Below, piece by piece: positions 1-7,258 of a DNA stretch of 15,524 nucleotides. Position numbers and translations under genes: made by a program. The DNA is taken from NCBI GenBank assembly GCA_913773715.1, contig CAJYHD010000685.1, forward strand, positions 1 to 15,524, written 5' to 3'. The stretch is from an uncultured Sphingobium sp. (GTDB lineage Bacteria > Pseudomonadota > Alphaproteobacteria > Sphingomonadales > Sphingomonadaceae). Under the pieces are notes generated by a model, which was given only the letters and a program-made list of their open reading frames with translations, searched no databases and had not been told where the DNA came from. Numbering within the stretch: position 1 is the first letter of the stretch; each line of letters starts with the position of its first letter.

Positions 1-630
1 GCTCTTCAACGCCTCTTCCGCGCGGCGCACGGCGTCCTGACGCTCACGACGCAGTTCCTCGATCAGCGCTTCGCGGTCGCCATCGAGACGCGAATCAGTG
101 GGGGCTTCGATGCCCGCCTTCTTCGCCGCCTTGCTCACCAGCGCATCCAGTTCACGCTGCGAGCAGAGGCCGAGCGTCACCGGGTCCTTCGGCACGATGT
201 TGGAAATGTTCCAGTGGCTGCGATCGCGGATCGCGGCGATCGTGGTACGGGTCGTACCGATCAGCTTGCCGATCGCGCCGTCCGATATCTCGGGATGGTT
301 GCGCAGGATCCAGGCGATGCCGTCTGGCTTGTCCTGCCGCTTGCTGACCGGCGTGTAGCGCGGACCCTTCGTACGGCGGACCGGCTCCGGCCCTTTCAGC
401 ATCTTCAGGCGATAGTCGGGATTGGCCTCGCCCTTGTGGATTTCATCCATCGTGACTTCGTGCGCGCGCACCGGATCGCGGCCGGTATATTTGATGCTGG
501 CGGTGTCGTCGGCGATCGCCTGCACTTCCAGGATATGAAGCCCGCAAAATTCCGCGATCTGATCGAAGCTCAGCGCGGTGTTATCGACCAGCCAGCTGGC
601 AGTGGCATGGGGCATGAGAGGCTGGGACAC
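1..630 (-). CDS. trcR: DUF1013 family cell-cycle transcription regulator TrcR (3' end cut by window edge)
   Basis: This reading frame is open from 630 to the left window edge, giving 210 residues with no stop, so the last residues lie outside. The N-terminus reads VSQPLMPHATASWLVDNTAL and continues with FDQIAEFCGLH, which is typical of the DUF1013 family. Residues about 117-140 (GAIGKLIGTTRTTIAAIRDR) look like a helix-turn-helix, and the tail from about 180 is charged and probably helical. The Caulobacter member, TrcR, is known to track with RNA polymerase and influence cell-cycle transcription; a similar role here is inferred. The GTG at 630 is preferred over the ATG at 615 because GGAG (639-642) lies 8 bases upstream of it and family members begin with xxQPLMP. 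The gene lies downstream of the glycosyltransferase on the same strand, with a hairpin between them. Confidence 0.88.
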   Translation of the reverse strand, partial: MSQPLMPHATASWLVDNTALSFDQIAEFCGLHILEVQAIADDTASIKYTGRDPVRAHEVTMDEIHKGEANPDYRLKMLKGPEPVRRTKGPRYTPVSKRQDKPDGIAWILRNHPEISDGAIGKLIGTTRTTIAAIRDRSHWNISNIVPKDPVTLGLCSQRELDALVSKAAKKAGIEAPTDSRLDGDREALIEELRRERQDAVRRAEEALKS

Positions 631-648
631 GGGGTCTTCTCCGGCTCT

Positions 649-681
649 AAAAACGACAAGGGCCGCCCAAGCAGGGCGGCC
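649..681 (-). terminator. Hairpin with U-tract between the glycosyltransferase gene and trcR
   Basis: A perfect 8-bp stem GGCCGCCC/GGGCGGCC (661-668 with 674-681) encloses a 5-base loop. On the minus strand it is followed by seven bases and then five T (653-649). It lies 50 bases past the glycosyltransferase stop and would terminate that transcript. The displaced U-tract suggests moderate strength. It also sits only 7 bases upstream of the trcR Shine-Dalgarno sequence, so it may act as a leader attenuator. Confidence 0.6.
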
Positions 682-730
682 GCGACCGTTCCGAGATAGA
701 TCATCCCGGTTGGTGGAGCAAGAAAAAGCG

Positions 731-1759
731 TCAGGCAGCCTGATCGATCAGCTTGGAAGGGATCGCGTGAAGCCCAGACAGAAACTCCTGCGCGCTGCGT
801 TCCCAGCTAAAGCCCCGCCCATGCTCCGCACATCGCGCACGATCCCGCGTCAATGCTTGCGCGACGGCTTCGTCCAGGTCATCCGACATCGCGCCCGTAT
901 CCGGCGTCAGCACATCGACCGGCCCGGTCACCGGATAGGCCGCGACCGGCGTGCCGCACGCCAGCGCCTCGATCATCACAAGACCGAAGGTATCCGTGCG
1001 ACTGGGGAAGACGAAGACATCCGCCCCGGCATAGGCAGACGCCAGTTCCGCACCGAACAATGGTCCCAGGAAATGCGCCTCGGGATAGGCGCGTTCCAAC
1101 GAAGCGCGCGCGGGGCCATCCCCCACCACGACCTTGCTGCCGGGCTGGCTTGTCTTGAGAAACGCCTCGATATTCTTTTCTACCGCGACCCGCCCGACAT
1201 AAAGCTGGATCGGTCCGGGAAGCGCGGCCAAAGTAGCAAGCGGTGGAACATCGGGACCGAAATTGTCGAGATCGACCCCCCGGCCCCAGTGCCGGACATT
1301 GGCGACGCAGTGGGCGCGCAACTGCTCGCGCACCGACGCGGTCGATACCAGCACGGCTTGGGCAGGCCCATGGAACCATCGGATATAGCGCCAGAACCAG
1401 GAAGCAGGCAGACCAGTACGTTGCGCGACATAATCAGGAAAATGCGTATGATAGGCGGTCGTGAACGGCACCTTGCCACGCAAGCACCAGCGCCGCGCAG
1501 CAAGACATAGCGGCCCCTCCGTCGCCAGATGAACGGCGTCGGGACGGGCTGCTGCAATAGCCTGTCCCACCGTCACTGGTCGTGCCAAGGCGAGCCGGAT
1601 TTCGGGATAGGTCGGGCATGGCACCGATCCGTAAAGATCGGGCGAAATCACCTCGACCACATGCCCCATGCGCTCCAGTTCCAGCCGGATCGTCTGGAGC
1701 GTTCTCACCACGCCATTGACCTGCGGCGTCCAGGCGTCAGTGACGATAGCGATCCGCAT
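731..1759 (-). CDS. Glycosyltransferase family 4 protein (MgtA/PimB-like, probable GDP-mannose-type donor)
   Basis: The protein of 342 residues has the GT-B fold signatures of family GT4. The N-terminal domain opens with MRIAIVTDAWTPQVNGVVRT and contains TAYHTHFPDY (101-110). The C-terminal nucleotide-sugar domain has RGVD (160-163), YVGRVAVEKNIE (187-198), GDGP (213-216) and SRTDTFGLVMIEALACGTPV (253-272). In the last motif the usual E-x7-E reads D256-x7-E264, as in the MgtA-like subfamily. The length is close to that of bacterial alpha-mannosyltransferases that act on lipid acceptors at the cytoplasmic membrane; donor and acceptor are inferred and not proven. No clear ribosome binding site precedes the ATG, but the upstream phosphoesterase stops 8 bases before it, so translational coupling is likely. 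The C-terminal residues PSKLIDQAA are of no recognised family. Confidence 0.85.
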   Translation of the reverse strand: MRIAIVTDAWTPQVNGVVRTLQTIRLELERMGHVVEVISPDLYGSVPCPTYPEIRLALARPVTVGQAIAAARPDAVHLATEGPLCLAARRWCLRGKVPFTTAYHTHFPDYVAQRTGLPASWFWRYIRWFHGPAQAVLVSTASVREQLRAHCVANVRHWGRGVDLDNFGPDVPPLATLAALPGPIQLYVGRVAVEKNIEAFLKTSQPGSKVVVGDGPARASLERAYPEAHFLGPLFGAELASAYAGADVFVFPSRTDTFGLVMIEALACGTPVAAYPVTGPVDVLTPDTGAMSDDLDEAVAQALTRDRARCAEHGRGFSWERSAQEFLSGLHAIPSKLIDQAA

Positions 1760-1767
1760 CGGGCGTC

Positions 1768-2634
1768 TCAGGCCGCCAGCCGCGCCGCTTCGGCATGCGC
1801 CGTCCGCTTGGCGATCTCGTCGGCCCAGTGCAGCACTTCCATCTGCCCGTCGTCATGCTCGACGAGCGCGGTGCAGCCTTCGACCCAGTCGCCGTCATTA
1901 TAATATTGCACGCCGTTGATCTCGCGCATTTCGGCGTTGTGGATATGGCCACACACGACGCCATCGACGCCGCGCGTGCCAGCCTCGTGCGCCACCACTT
2001 CCTCGAAACGGGAAATGAAGGACACCGCGTTCTTGACCTTATGCTTCGCCATCTTGCTGAGCGACCAGTAAGGCAGCCCCATCCGCCGCCGCACCGCGTT
2101 CACCACGATGTTGAGCTGCATCAGCCCAGTATAGGCCGCGTCGCCGACGAAGGCCAACCAGCGATGCGCCAGCATGATCGTGTCGAACTCGTCGCCATGC
2201 AGCACCAGCAGCTTGCGGCCATCGGCAGTCGTATGGATCGCCTTGCGCCGGATCTCGACACCGCCAAAGCTCATGCCGGTGAATTGGCGGAACATCTCAT
2301 CATGATTGCCGGGGATATAGACGACGCGTGTGCCGCGCTTGGCGCGCTTCATCAATCGCCAGACGACATCATTATGGCTCGCAGGCCAGTAGAAACGCTT
2401 CTTCAGCCGCCAGCCGTCGATGATGTCGCCGACGAGGTAGATGGTGTCGCTGTCCACGCTGTCGAGAAAATCGATCAGCATCGTCGCGTTGCAGCCACGC
2501 GTGCCGAGATGGATGTCGGAAATCCAGATGGCGCGATAGCGCCGCCGTTTCCCCTCCCGCTCGGGAATATGGAAGCGATCTTCCCCACCGTCTTCCAGGT
2601 CGCTCAGAAAGGGCAGGCGCGTAATGGCGTTCAT
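1768..2634 (-). CDS. LpxH-like metallophosphoesterase (UDP-2,3-diacylglucosamine diphosphatase family)
   Basis: The 288-residue protein carries the whole calcineurin-type metal-binding set: SDIHLG (D40, H42), GDIIDGW (D70, D73), GNHD (109-112), LHGDEFD (H146) and CGHIH (228-232). The order and the flanking YNDGDWVEGCTALVE match the LpxH/YbbF-like branch common in alphaproteobacteria. LpxH cleaves UDP-2,3-diacylglucosamine to lipid X in lipid A synthesis. Sphingomonads are known to carry glycosphingolipids in place of LPS, so the true substrate may be another lipid-linked pyrophosphate. About 30 residues precede the catalytic domain and include a basic stretch (EGKRRRYR). The ATG at 2634 follows GGGGA with about 7 bases spacing. 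The gene is first of a two-gene operon with the glycosyltransferase. Confidence 0.83.
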   Translation of the reverse strand: MNAITRLPFLSDLEDGGEDRFHIPEREGKRRRYRAIWISDIHLGTRGCNATMLIDFLDSVDSDTIYLVGDIIDGWRLKKRFYWPASHNDVVWRLMKRAKRGTRVVYIPGNHDEMFRQFTGMSFGGVEIRRKAIHTTADGRKLLVLHGDEFDTIMLAHRWLAFVGDAAYTGLMQLNIVVNAVRRRMGLPYWSLSKMAKHKVKNAVSFISRFEEVVAHEAGTRGVDGVVCGHIHNAEMREINGVQYYNDGDWVEGCTALVEHDDGQMEVLHWADEIAKRTAHAEAARLAA

Positions 2635-2707
2635 GGTCGATCCCCACAGACGTGTGTCCTCGGGACCGAATCCTTAACGCTCCATTGTTACAATCGTGCA
2701 GAGAATA

Positions 2708-2743
2708 TGACGGTTTTGCGTCGTTTCCGGCCTCAAACCGTCA
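2708..2743 (-). terminator. Weak hairpin overlapping the stop codon of the quinone oxidoreductase gene
   Basis: A perfect 9-bp inverted repeat, TGACGGTTT (2708-2716) and AAACCGTCA (2735-2743), flanks an 18-base loop. The right arm covers the last codons and part of the stop of the gene ending at 2733. On the minus strand the stem is followed by TATTCTCT, a poor U-tract. It may be a weak terminator or a 3'-end stabilising hairpin in the 98-bp gap before the phosphoesterase gene. Confidence 0.35.
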
Positions 2744-3737
2744 GCACGATCTTTCCGAAATGGTCGCCCGCGTCCATCCGCGCATGCGCCTTCGCAGCTT
2801 CCCGCAGCGGGAAGCGCATGTCCATGGCAGGCCGCAATCGGCCTTCTTCCACGAAGCTCCAGACGTTGCGCTTCAGCTCGTCAGCCACCAGGCTCTTGAA
2901 ACCCGTCGATCGTGCGCGCAGCGTCGATCCGGTCAGCGTCAGCCGTCGCTGCATGATCGCCGGAATGAAGATTTCGGTCTTCGCTCCACCCAACGTCGCG
3001 ATCGACACATGGCGGCCATCATCGGCTAGGCACTCGATATTGCGCGGCACATAATCGCCGCCGACCATGTCGAGTATGGCGGTCACGCCCTGCCCGTCCG
3101 TGATCCGCTTGACCTCCGCCACATAGTCCTGCGTCTTGTAGTTGATCGCATGGCTCGCGCCCCATGTCCGCGCCTGCTCGCATTTTTCTTCGCTGCCGCA
3201 GGTGACGATGATCTGGATGTCGAACAGCTTGCAGAGCGAAATCGCCATCGTGCCGATGCCGCTCGTCCCGCCATGGACAAGCACCCTGTCGCCCGCCACG
3301 ACATAGGCGCGCTCGAACAGGTTGGTCCAGACGGTGAAGAGCGTTTCGGGCAGTGCGGCCGCCTCGACCAGATCATAATCGTCCGGCACCGGCAGGCATT
3401 GCCCGTCAGGCGCCACCGCATATTCGGCATAACCTCCGCCCGCCAGCAACGCACAGACCCTTTGCCCCAAGGCGAGATCAGCCCCCTCACCAACGGCAAC
3501 AACTGTACCAGACACCTCCAACCCTGGAATATCGGAAGCTCCGGGCGGCGGCGGATACTTGCCCTGCCGTTGCAACACATCGGGGCGATTGACCCCCGCC
3601 GCTGCCACCTTGATCAACACTTCGCCCGCGTCCGGTTTCGGCACAGGCCGCGATTGCGGCACCAGCGCATCAGGCCCGCCCGGCGCATCGATGCCGATTG
3701 CCGTCATATCCTTCGGTATTGCTTGCATGTCCGCCAT
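2733..3737 (-). CDS. NAD(P)H quinone oxidoreductase, PIG3-like zinc-independent MDR family
   Basis: The 334-residue protein belongs to the quinone oxidoreductase branch of the medium-chain dehydrogenases. The N-terminal GroES-like domain has AGVNRPDVLQRQGKYPPPPG (47-66) followed by DIPGLEVSGTV. The cofactor domain has HGGTSGIGT (155-163), the A/GxxGxxG loop that selects NADPH in this family. The cysteine and histidine ligands of the zinc-dependent alcohol dehydrogenases are absent. It should reduce quinones or reactive carbonyls in the cytoplasm; the substrate is unknown. The start is uncertain: ATG codons at 3740, 3737 and 3728 are in frame. A run of six G ends 5 bases before the ATG at 3737, which makes that the best choice; the longer frame from 3779 adds residues with no family match. 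It is divergent from the DUF1192 gene. Confidence 0.85.
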   Translation of the reverse strand: MADMQAIPKDMTAIGIDAPGGPDALVPQSRPVPKPDAGEVLIKVAAAGVNRPDVLQRQGKYPPPPGASDIPGLEVSGTVVAVGEGADLALGQRVCALLAGGGYAEYAVAPDGQCLPVPDDYDLVEAAALPETLFTVWTNLFERAYVVAGDRVLVHGGTSGIGTMAISLCKLFDIQIIVTCGSEEKCEQARTWGASHAINYKTQDYVAEVKRITDGQGVTAILDMVGGDYVPRNIECLADDGRHVSIATLGGAKTEIFIPAIMQRRLTLTGSTLRARSTGFKSLVADELKRNVWSFVEEGRLRPAMDMRFPLREAAKAHARMDAGDHFGKIVLTV

Positions 3738-3806
3738 CATTGCCCCCCAAAACAGCCGACATAATGCGTCTGCTCCCAAAAGGATGCAGTCTGCTCGCCC
3801 TTCTTA

Positions 3807-3835
3807 TTGACAGAGCGGGTCACAGCGTCAACATT
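3807..3835 (+). promoter_or_regulatory. Candidate promoter with start point at the DUF1192 start codon
   Basis: A consensus -35 TTGACA (3807-3812) is followed after 17 bases by AACATT (3830-3835), which matches the -10 consensus at three of six positions. The predicted start point, 6-7 bases further on, falls on or next to the ATG at 3842, which would give a leaderless mRNA. The -10 is weak, so this is tentative. Confidence 0.35.
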
Positions 3836-3841
3836 GGTCGC

Positions 3842-4039
3842 ATGGACTTGGATGACGACCTGCCGCGCAAGGCGGATGATCCAGTGGCCCGCCTGCTCAA
3901 GCAGGATTTGGGGCCGCTGTCCGTTACCGAGCTGGAAGCCCGCGTTGTTGCCCTCAAAGCAGAAATCGCCCGCACTGAAGCAAAATTAAAAGGCGCCGTT
4001 AACCATAAGGCAAGTGCCGAGGCGCTATTCAAGAGATGA
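3842..4039 (+). CDS. DUF1192 domain-containing small coiled-coil protein
   Basis: This is a 65-residue protein starting MDLDDDLPRK, the usual N-terminus of the DUF1192 family in alphaproteobacteria. The core LSVTELEARVVALKAEIAR has leucine and hydrophobic residues spaced as in a coiled coil, and the protein ends shortly after with EALFKR. The function of the family is unknown; its small size and coiled coil suggest a partner-binding role. An upstream extension of the open frame to 3698 has no family resemblance and overlaps the divergent gene, so the ATG at 3842 is chosen. No Shine-Dalgarno sequence precedes it, in line with the candidate leaderless promoter. It lies 153 bases upstream of clpA on the same strand. 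Confidence 0.78.
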   Translation: MDLDDDLPRKADDPVARLLKQDLGPLSVTELEARVVALKAEIARTEAKLKGAVNHKASAEALFKR

Positions 4040-4119
4040 ACCGGCGCCCTGCCCCTTCACCCTTTCAGGGTTTACCTGGGCAAAGGCAGTCTGGCAATTC
4101 CGCTGGTCGGGGCGATGAC

Positions 4120-4148
4120 CTTGATCATGCGTCGAGCAATGCCGACAT
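4120..4148 (+). promoter_or_regulatory. Candidate clpA promoter, possibly heat-shock type
   Basis: CTTGAT (4120-4125) and CGACAT (4143-4148) are separated by 17 bases. They resemble the alphaproteobacterial RpoH pattern of CTTG, a spacer, then CCCCAT, with four of six matches in the second half. The predicted start point is about 4155, giving a leader of some 38 bases. A sigma-70 reading of the same region scores worse. This is a pattern match only. Confidence 0.3.
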
Positions 4149-4192
4149 AGGGTTCAACACCGCCCCTTCCGGGGGCCAGGAGTAGAACTGAC

Positions 4193-6511
4193 ATGCCATC
4201 TTTCGCACCCGCTCTGGAAACCACTCTGCACAACGCTCTGACCCATGCGTCGGAACGTCGTCACGAATATGCGACGCTGGAGCATCTTCTGCTCGCGCTC
4301 GTAGATGACGAACATGCGTCGAAGGTGATGCAGGCGTGCGGCGTGGAATTGGGCGAGTTGGGCGACGCCGTTACCCAGTATCTCGACACCGAACTCGACA
4401 GCCTGAAGGTGGAGGGCGCAAGCGACCCCTCGCCCACCAGCGGTTTCCAGCGCGTCGTCCAACGCGCCATCCTGCACGTCCAGTCGTCCGGCAAGGATGA
4501 AGTGACGGGCGCCAACGTCCTCGTCGCTCTCTTTTCCGAGCGCGAAAGCTATGCCGTCTATTTCCTGCAACAGCAGGATATGAGCCGTCTCGACGCCGTC
4601 AGCTTTATCAGCCACGGCGTCGGCAAGGGTACGCCCACGCCCGAGCGTCAGGAGACCAAGGGCGCCGCCGAGGAGGAAAAGAAGGTGCAGGATGGCAAGG
4701 CCAAGAAGGACAGCGCCCTCGAACAGTTCACCGTCAACCTCAATGAAAAAGCGGGGCGTGGCAAGGTCGACCCGCTGATCGGTCGCTCGGCCGAAGTCGA
4801 TCGCACCGTCCAGATCCTCTGCCGCCGGTCGAAGAACAATCCGCTCTATGTCGGTGATCCCGGCGTCGGCAAGACCGCGATTGCCGAGGGTCTCGCACGC
4901 AAAATTGTTGAAGGCGACGTGCCCGACGTTCTGAAGGAAGCCGTCATCTACTCGCTCGATATGGGCGCTCTGCTTGCCGGCACCCGCTATCGCGGCGATT
5001 TCGAGGAGCGCCTGAAGGCTGTCGTCACCGAGCTGGAAAAGATGCCGCATGCGGTGCTCTTCATCGACGAAATCCACACCGTCATCGGCGCAGGCGCGAC
5101 CAGTGGCGGCGCAATGGATGCGTCGAACCTGCTGAAGCCCGCTCTGTCGGGCGGCACGATCCGTTGCATCGGCTCGACCACCTACAAGGAATTCCGCAAC
5201 CACTTCGAAAAGGACCGCGCCCTGCTACGCCGGTTCCAGAAGATCGACGTCAACGAACCGACGATCGAAGACACGATCAAAATCCTCGCGGGTCTGCGCT
5301 CGGCGTTCGAGGAGCATCATCACGTCAAATACACGCCCGACGCGATCAAGGCGGCGGTCGAACTTTCCGCACGCTACATCAACGACCGCAAGCTGCCCGA
5401 CAAGGCGATCGACGTGATCGACGAAGTCGGCGCGATGCAGATGCTGGTCGTGCCGTCCAAGCGCAAGAAGACGATCACACCCAAGGAGATTGAGCAGGTC
5501 ATCGCGACCATGGCCCGTATCCCTCCCAAGACCGTGTCGTCCGACGACAAGAGCGTGCTGGAATCGCTGACCACTGACCTCAAGCGCGTTGTTTTCGGCC
5601 AAGATAAGGCGATCGAGGTGCTATCCTCCGCGATCAAGCTGTCGCGTGCTGGCTTGCGCGATCCTGACAAGCCGATCGGCAACTATCTGTTTTCGGGCCC
5701 GACCGGCGTCGGCAAGACGGAGGTGGCGCGCCAGCTCGCGACCCTGCTCGGCATCCCGCTCCAGCGCTTTGACATGTCGGAATATATGGAGCGCCACTCA
5801 GTTAGCCGCCTGATCGGTGCGCCTCCGGGCTATGTCGGCTATGATCAGGGCGGTCTGCTGACCGATGCCGTCGATCAGAATCCGCACAGCGTGCTGCTAC
5901 TGGACGAAATCGAGAAGGCGCATCCCGACCTGTTCAACATCCTGCTGCAGGTCATGGATAACGGCCGCCTCACCGATCATCACGGCAAGACGGTCGATTT
6001 CCGCAACACCATCCTCATCATGACCACCAATGCCGGTGCGTCGGACATGGCGAAGGAAAGCATCGGCTTTGGCGAACTGTCGCGCGACGACGTTCAGGAA
6101 GACGCGGTGAAGAAGCTCTTCACGCCCGAATTCCGCAACCGTCTCGATGCGATCGTGCCGTTCGGCTATCTGCCACCGGAGATCGTCGCCCGCGTCATCG
6201 ACAAGTTCGTGCTTCAGCTTGAGCTGCAACTGGCCGACCGCGATGTCCACATCACGCTCGATCAAGGTGCGAAGGATTGGCTGACGGCCAAGGGCTATGA
6301 CAAGCTCTACGGCGCACGCCCGATGGGTCGCTTGATGCAGGAAAAGATCAAGCAGCCGCTCGCGGAAGAACTGCTCTTCGGCAAGCTGGTCCATGGCGGC
6401 GAGGTCCATGTCCACCTGAAGGACGATGCTCTCGCCTTCCAGATCACGCCCGCCGCACCCAAGAAGGGCAAGAAGGGCGGCAAAGCCAAGGCGCCGGCGC
6501 AGACGAAATAA
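4193..6511 (+). CDS. clpA: ATP-dependent Clp protease ATP-binding subunit ClpA
   Basis: ClpA is the hexameric AAA+ unfoldase that feeds substrates into the ClpP peptidase in the cytoplasm. This 772-residue protein has the full layout. The N-terminal Clp repeat domain (about 1-140) starts PSFAPALETTLHNALTHASE. The first ATPase module has Walker A GDPGVGKT (221-228) and Walker B VLFIDEIH. The second has Walker A GPTGVGKT (502-509) and Walker B LLLDEIEKAHPD. The ClpP-docking loop IGF is at 624-626, ahead of KKLFTPEFRNRLD. It lacks the long middle domain of ClpB, which rules that out. The C-terminus ends in a lysine/glycine-rich tail (PKKGKKGGKAKAPAQTK). AGGAG lies about 10 bases before the ATG. 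clpS, which often precedes clpA, is not in the 153-bp gap upstream. A strong hairpin terminator follows. Confidence 0.97.
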   Translation: MPSFAPALETTLHNALTHASERRHEYATLEHLLLALVDDEHASKVMQACGVELGELGDAVTQYLDTELDSLKVEGASDPSPTSGFQRVVQRAILHVQSSGKDEVTGANVLVALFSERESYAVYFLQQQDMSRLDAVSFISHGVGKGTPTPERQETKGAAEEEKKVQDGKAKKDSALEQFTVNLNEKAGRGKVDPLIGRSAEVDRTVQILCRRSKNNPLYVGDPGVGKTAIAEGLARKIVEGDVPDVLKEAVIYSLDMGALLAGTRYRGDFEERLKAVVTELEKMPHAVLFIDEIHTVIGAGATSGGAMDASNLLKPALSGGTIRCIGSTTYKEFRNHFEKDRALLRRFQKIDVNEPTIEDTIKILAGLRSAFEEHHHVKYTPDAIKAAVELSARYINDRKLPDKAIDVIDEVGAMQMLVVPSKRKKTITPKEIEQVIATMARIPPKTVSSDDKSVLESLTTDLKRVVFGQDKAIEVLSSAIKLSRAGLRDPDKPIGNYLFSGPTGVGKTEVARQLATLLGIPLQRFDMSEYMERHSVSRLIGAPPGYVGYDQGGLLTDAVDQNPHSVLLLDEIEKAHPDLFNILLQVMDNGRLTDHHGKTVDFRNTILIMTTNAGASDMAKESIGFGELSRDDVQEDAVKKLFTPEFRNRLDAIVPFGYLPPEIVARVIDKFVLQLELQLADRDVHITLDQGAKDWLTAKGYDKLYGARPMGRLMQEKIKQPLAEELLFGKLVHGGEVHVHLKDDALAFQITPAAPKKGKKGGKAKAPAQTK

Positions 6512-6538
6512 TCTGCCGCTCGTCTGACCAAAAACAAC

Positions 6539-6575
6539 CGGGCCGGAACGCAAGGGACGTTCCGGCCCGATTTTC
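6539..6575. terminator. Bidirectional terminator between clpA and the urcA-like gene
   Basis: A perfect 12-bp stem, CGGGCCGGAACG (6539-6550) with CGTTCCGGCCCG (6558-6569), encloses a 7-base loop. On the plus strand it is followed by ATTTTCT, serving clpA. On the minus strand it is followed by GGTTGTTTTT, serving the convergent gene that ends at 6593. Confidence 0.88.
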
Positions 6576-6592
6576 TGTCTACAATCAGTAGA

Positions 6593-6955
6593 TCAGAAGC
6601 CCTTCGGCGTGACGGTATTGACCGCGACCTTCGCCGGATCGCCCGCGTAGCGCTCCGTGCGAACCTTGGCGATCGCCACTTCGACCTGGCTGGCCGAAGA
6701 CTTCTTCGCCTCCGTCTCACACTTGCGGACAGCCATCCGCTCGGCGAGCGTCAGGGTTCCGCTCCGGCCGCAGACGGCCTGCACCGCGCGGGCGACGCGC
6801 GTGTTCAGCATGGCGACGCCATCCTTGGACCCAAGATCCAGGCCGGAATAATGGACTTCCTTGTGCGGAGCATCGCCTTCGACAGGATGAGCCAAAGCGC
6901 TTACGGGCAGCACGACAACCGCCGCAAAAGCAGCCTTTACTACAATATTCTTCAT
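6593..6955 (-). CDS. UrcA family exported protein
   Basis: The 120-residue protein begins with a Sec signal peptide: MKNIVVK, then a hydrophobic segment, then VSALA with likely cleavage after A22. The mature part has VHYSGLDLGSKDGVAMLNTR and ARAVQAVCG, then a second cysteine in VRKCE. The two cysteines (C62, C79) are placed as in the UrcA family, small periplasmic proteins common in sphingomonads and caulobacters, and may form a disulfide. The family's function is unknown. The ATG is supported by GGGAGG 6 bases upstream. Upstream lies an AT-rich intergenic region shared with the divergent glutathione S-transferase gene. The gene is convergent with clpA and shares its terminator. Confidence 0.8.
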   Translation of the reverse strand: MKNIVVKAAFAAVVVLPVSALAHPVEGDAPHKEVHYSGLDLGSKDGVAMLNTRVARAVQAVCGRSGTLTLAERMAVRKCETEAKKSSASQVEVAIAKVRTERYAGDPAKVAVNTVTPKGF

Positions 6956-7052
6956 GAAAAACCTCCCAAGGTTGGCACGAATATGACGATCTCATGACCT
7001 TGCTAGCCAGTGATGATCACCCCTCATTCCGACCCGCGTAGGCCATTATCAT

Positions 7053-7085
7053 TTCAATATTTCGATTCCAAGACTAATTATTGAA
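7053..7085. repeat. Imperfect inverted repeat in the AT-rich divergent intergenic region
   Basis: TTCAATATTT (7053-7062) and AATTATTGAA (7076-7085) are complementary at 9 of 10 positions, with a 13-base spacer. The half-site spacing would suit a dimeric regulator binding between two divergent genes. It overlaps the candidate -35 of the urcA-like gene. Chance similarity in AT-rich DNA is possible. Confidence 0.4.
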
Positions 7086-7215
7086 CATAATGGATTTTTA
7101 TTTTGTATGATTATAGCCTTTTCTTCAAGTTATGTATGACAAATCAAAGAAGGATGCTTTTCGCTGTAAATATGATCTTTAGATGAATCTGGGCGCCACG
7201 GTTCTCACTTCGACC

Positions 7216-7221
7216 TATAAT
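7216..7221 (+). promoter_or_regulatory. Candidate -10 element of the GST gene
   Basis: A perfect TATAAT lies 37 bases before the GST start codon, predicting a start point near 7228 and a leader of about 31 bases. No recognisable -35 hexamer is found 16-18 bases upstream, so the promoter may need an activator or may not be real. Confidence 0.35.
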
Positions 7222-7258
7222 TCATCACAGAATGGGACCGACGATCAGGAGGCGACAC

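Larger units (their letters stand above)
6956..7258. other. AT-rich divergent intergenic region between urcA-like and GST genes
   Basis: No credible gene lies in these 303 bases. Between 7041 and 7140 the GC content is about 27 percent by count, far below the surrounding genes. It contains an imperfect inverted repeat at 7053-7085. Minus-strand elements GATAAT (7045-7050) and TTGGAA (7066-7071), 15 bases apart, could form a promoter for the urcA-like gene, though the spacing is short. On the plus strand there is a perfect TATAAT at 7216-7221. The region ends with the GST ribosome binding site. Confidence 0.6.

Noticed and set aside
2672..2690. CtrA-like TTAA-N7-TTAA site before the phosphoesterase gene
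   Set aside because: TTAA is followed after 7 bases by TTGT, not TTAA, so the match is incomplete.
1795..3054. 419-codon open frame on the plus strand
   Set aside because: It runs antisense across the phosphoesterase, the intergenic gap and the quinone oxidoreductase, all well supported by motifs.
4154..5203. 349-codon open frame on the minus strand within clpA
   Set aside because: It is antisense to an unmistakable clpA and its translation matches no family; long antisense frames are common in GC-rich genes.
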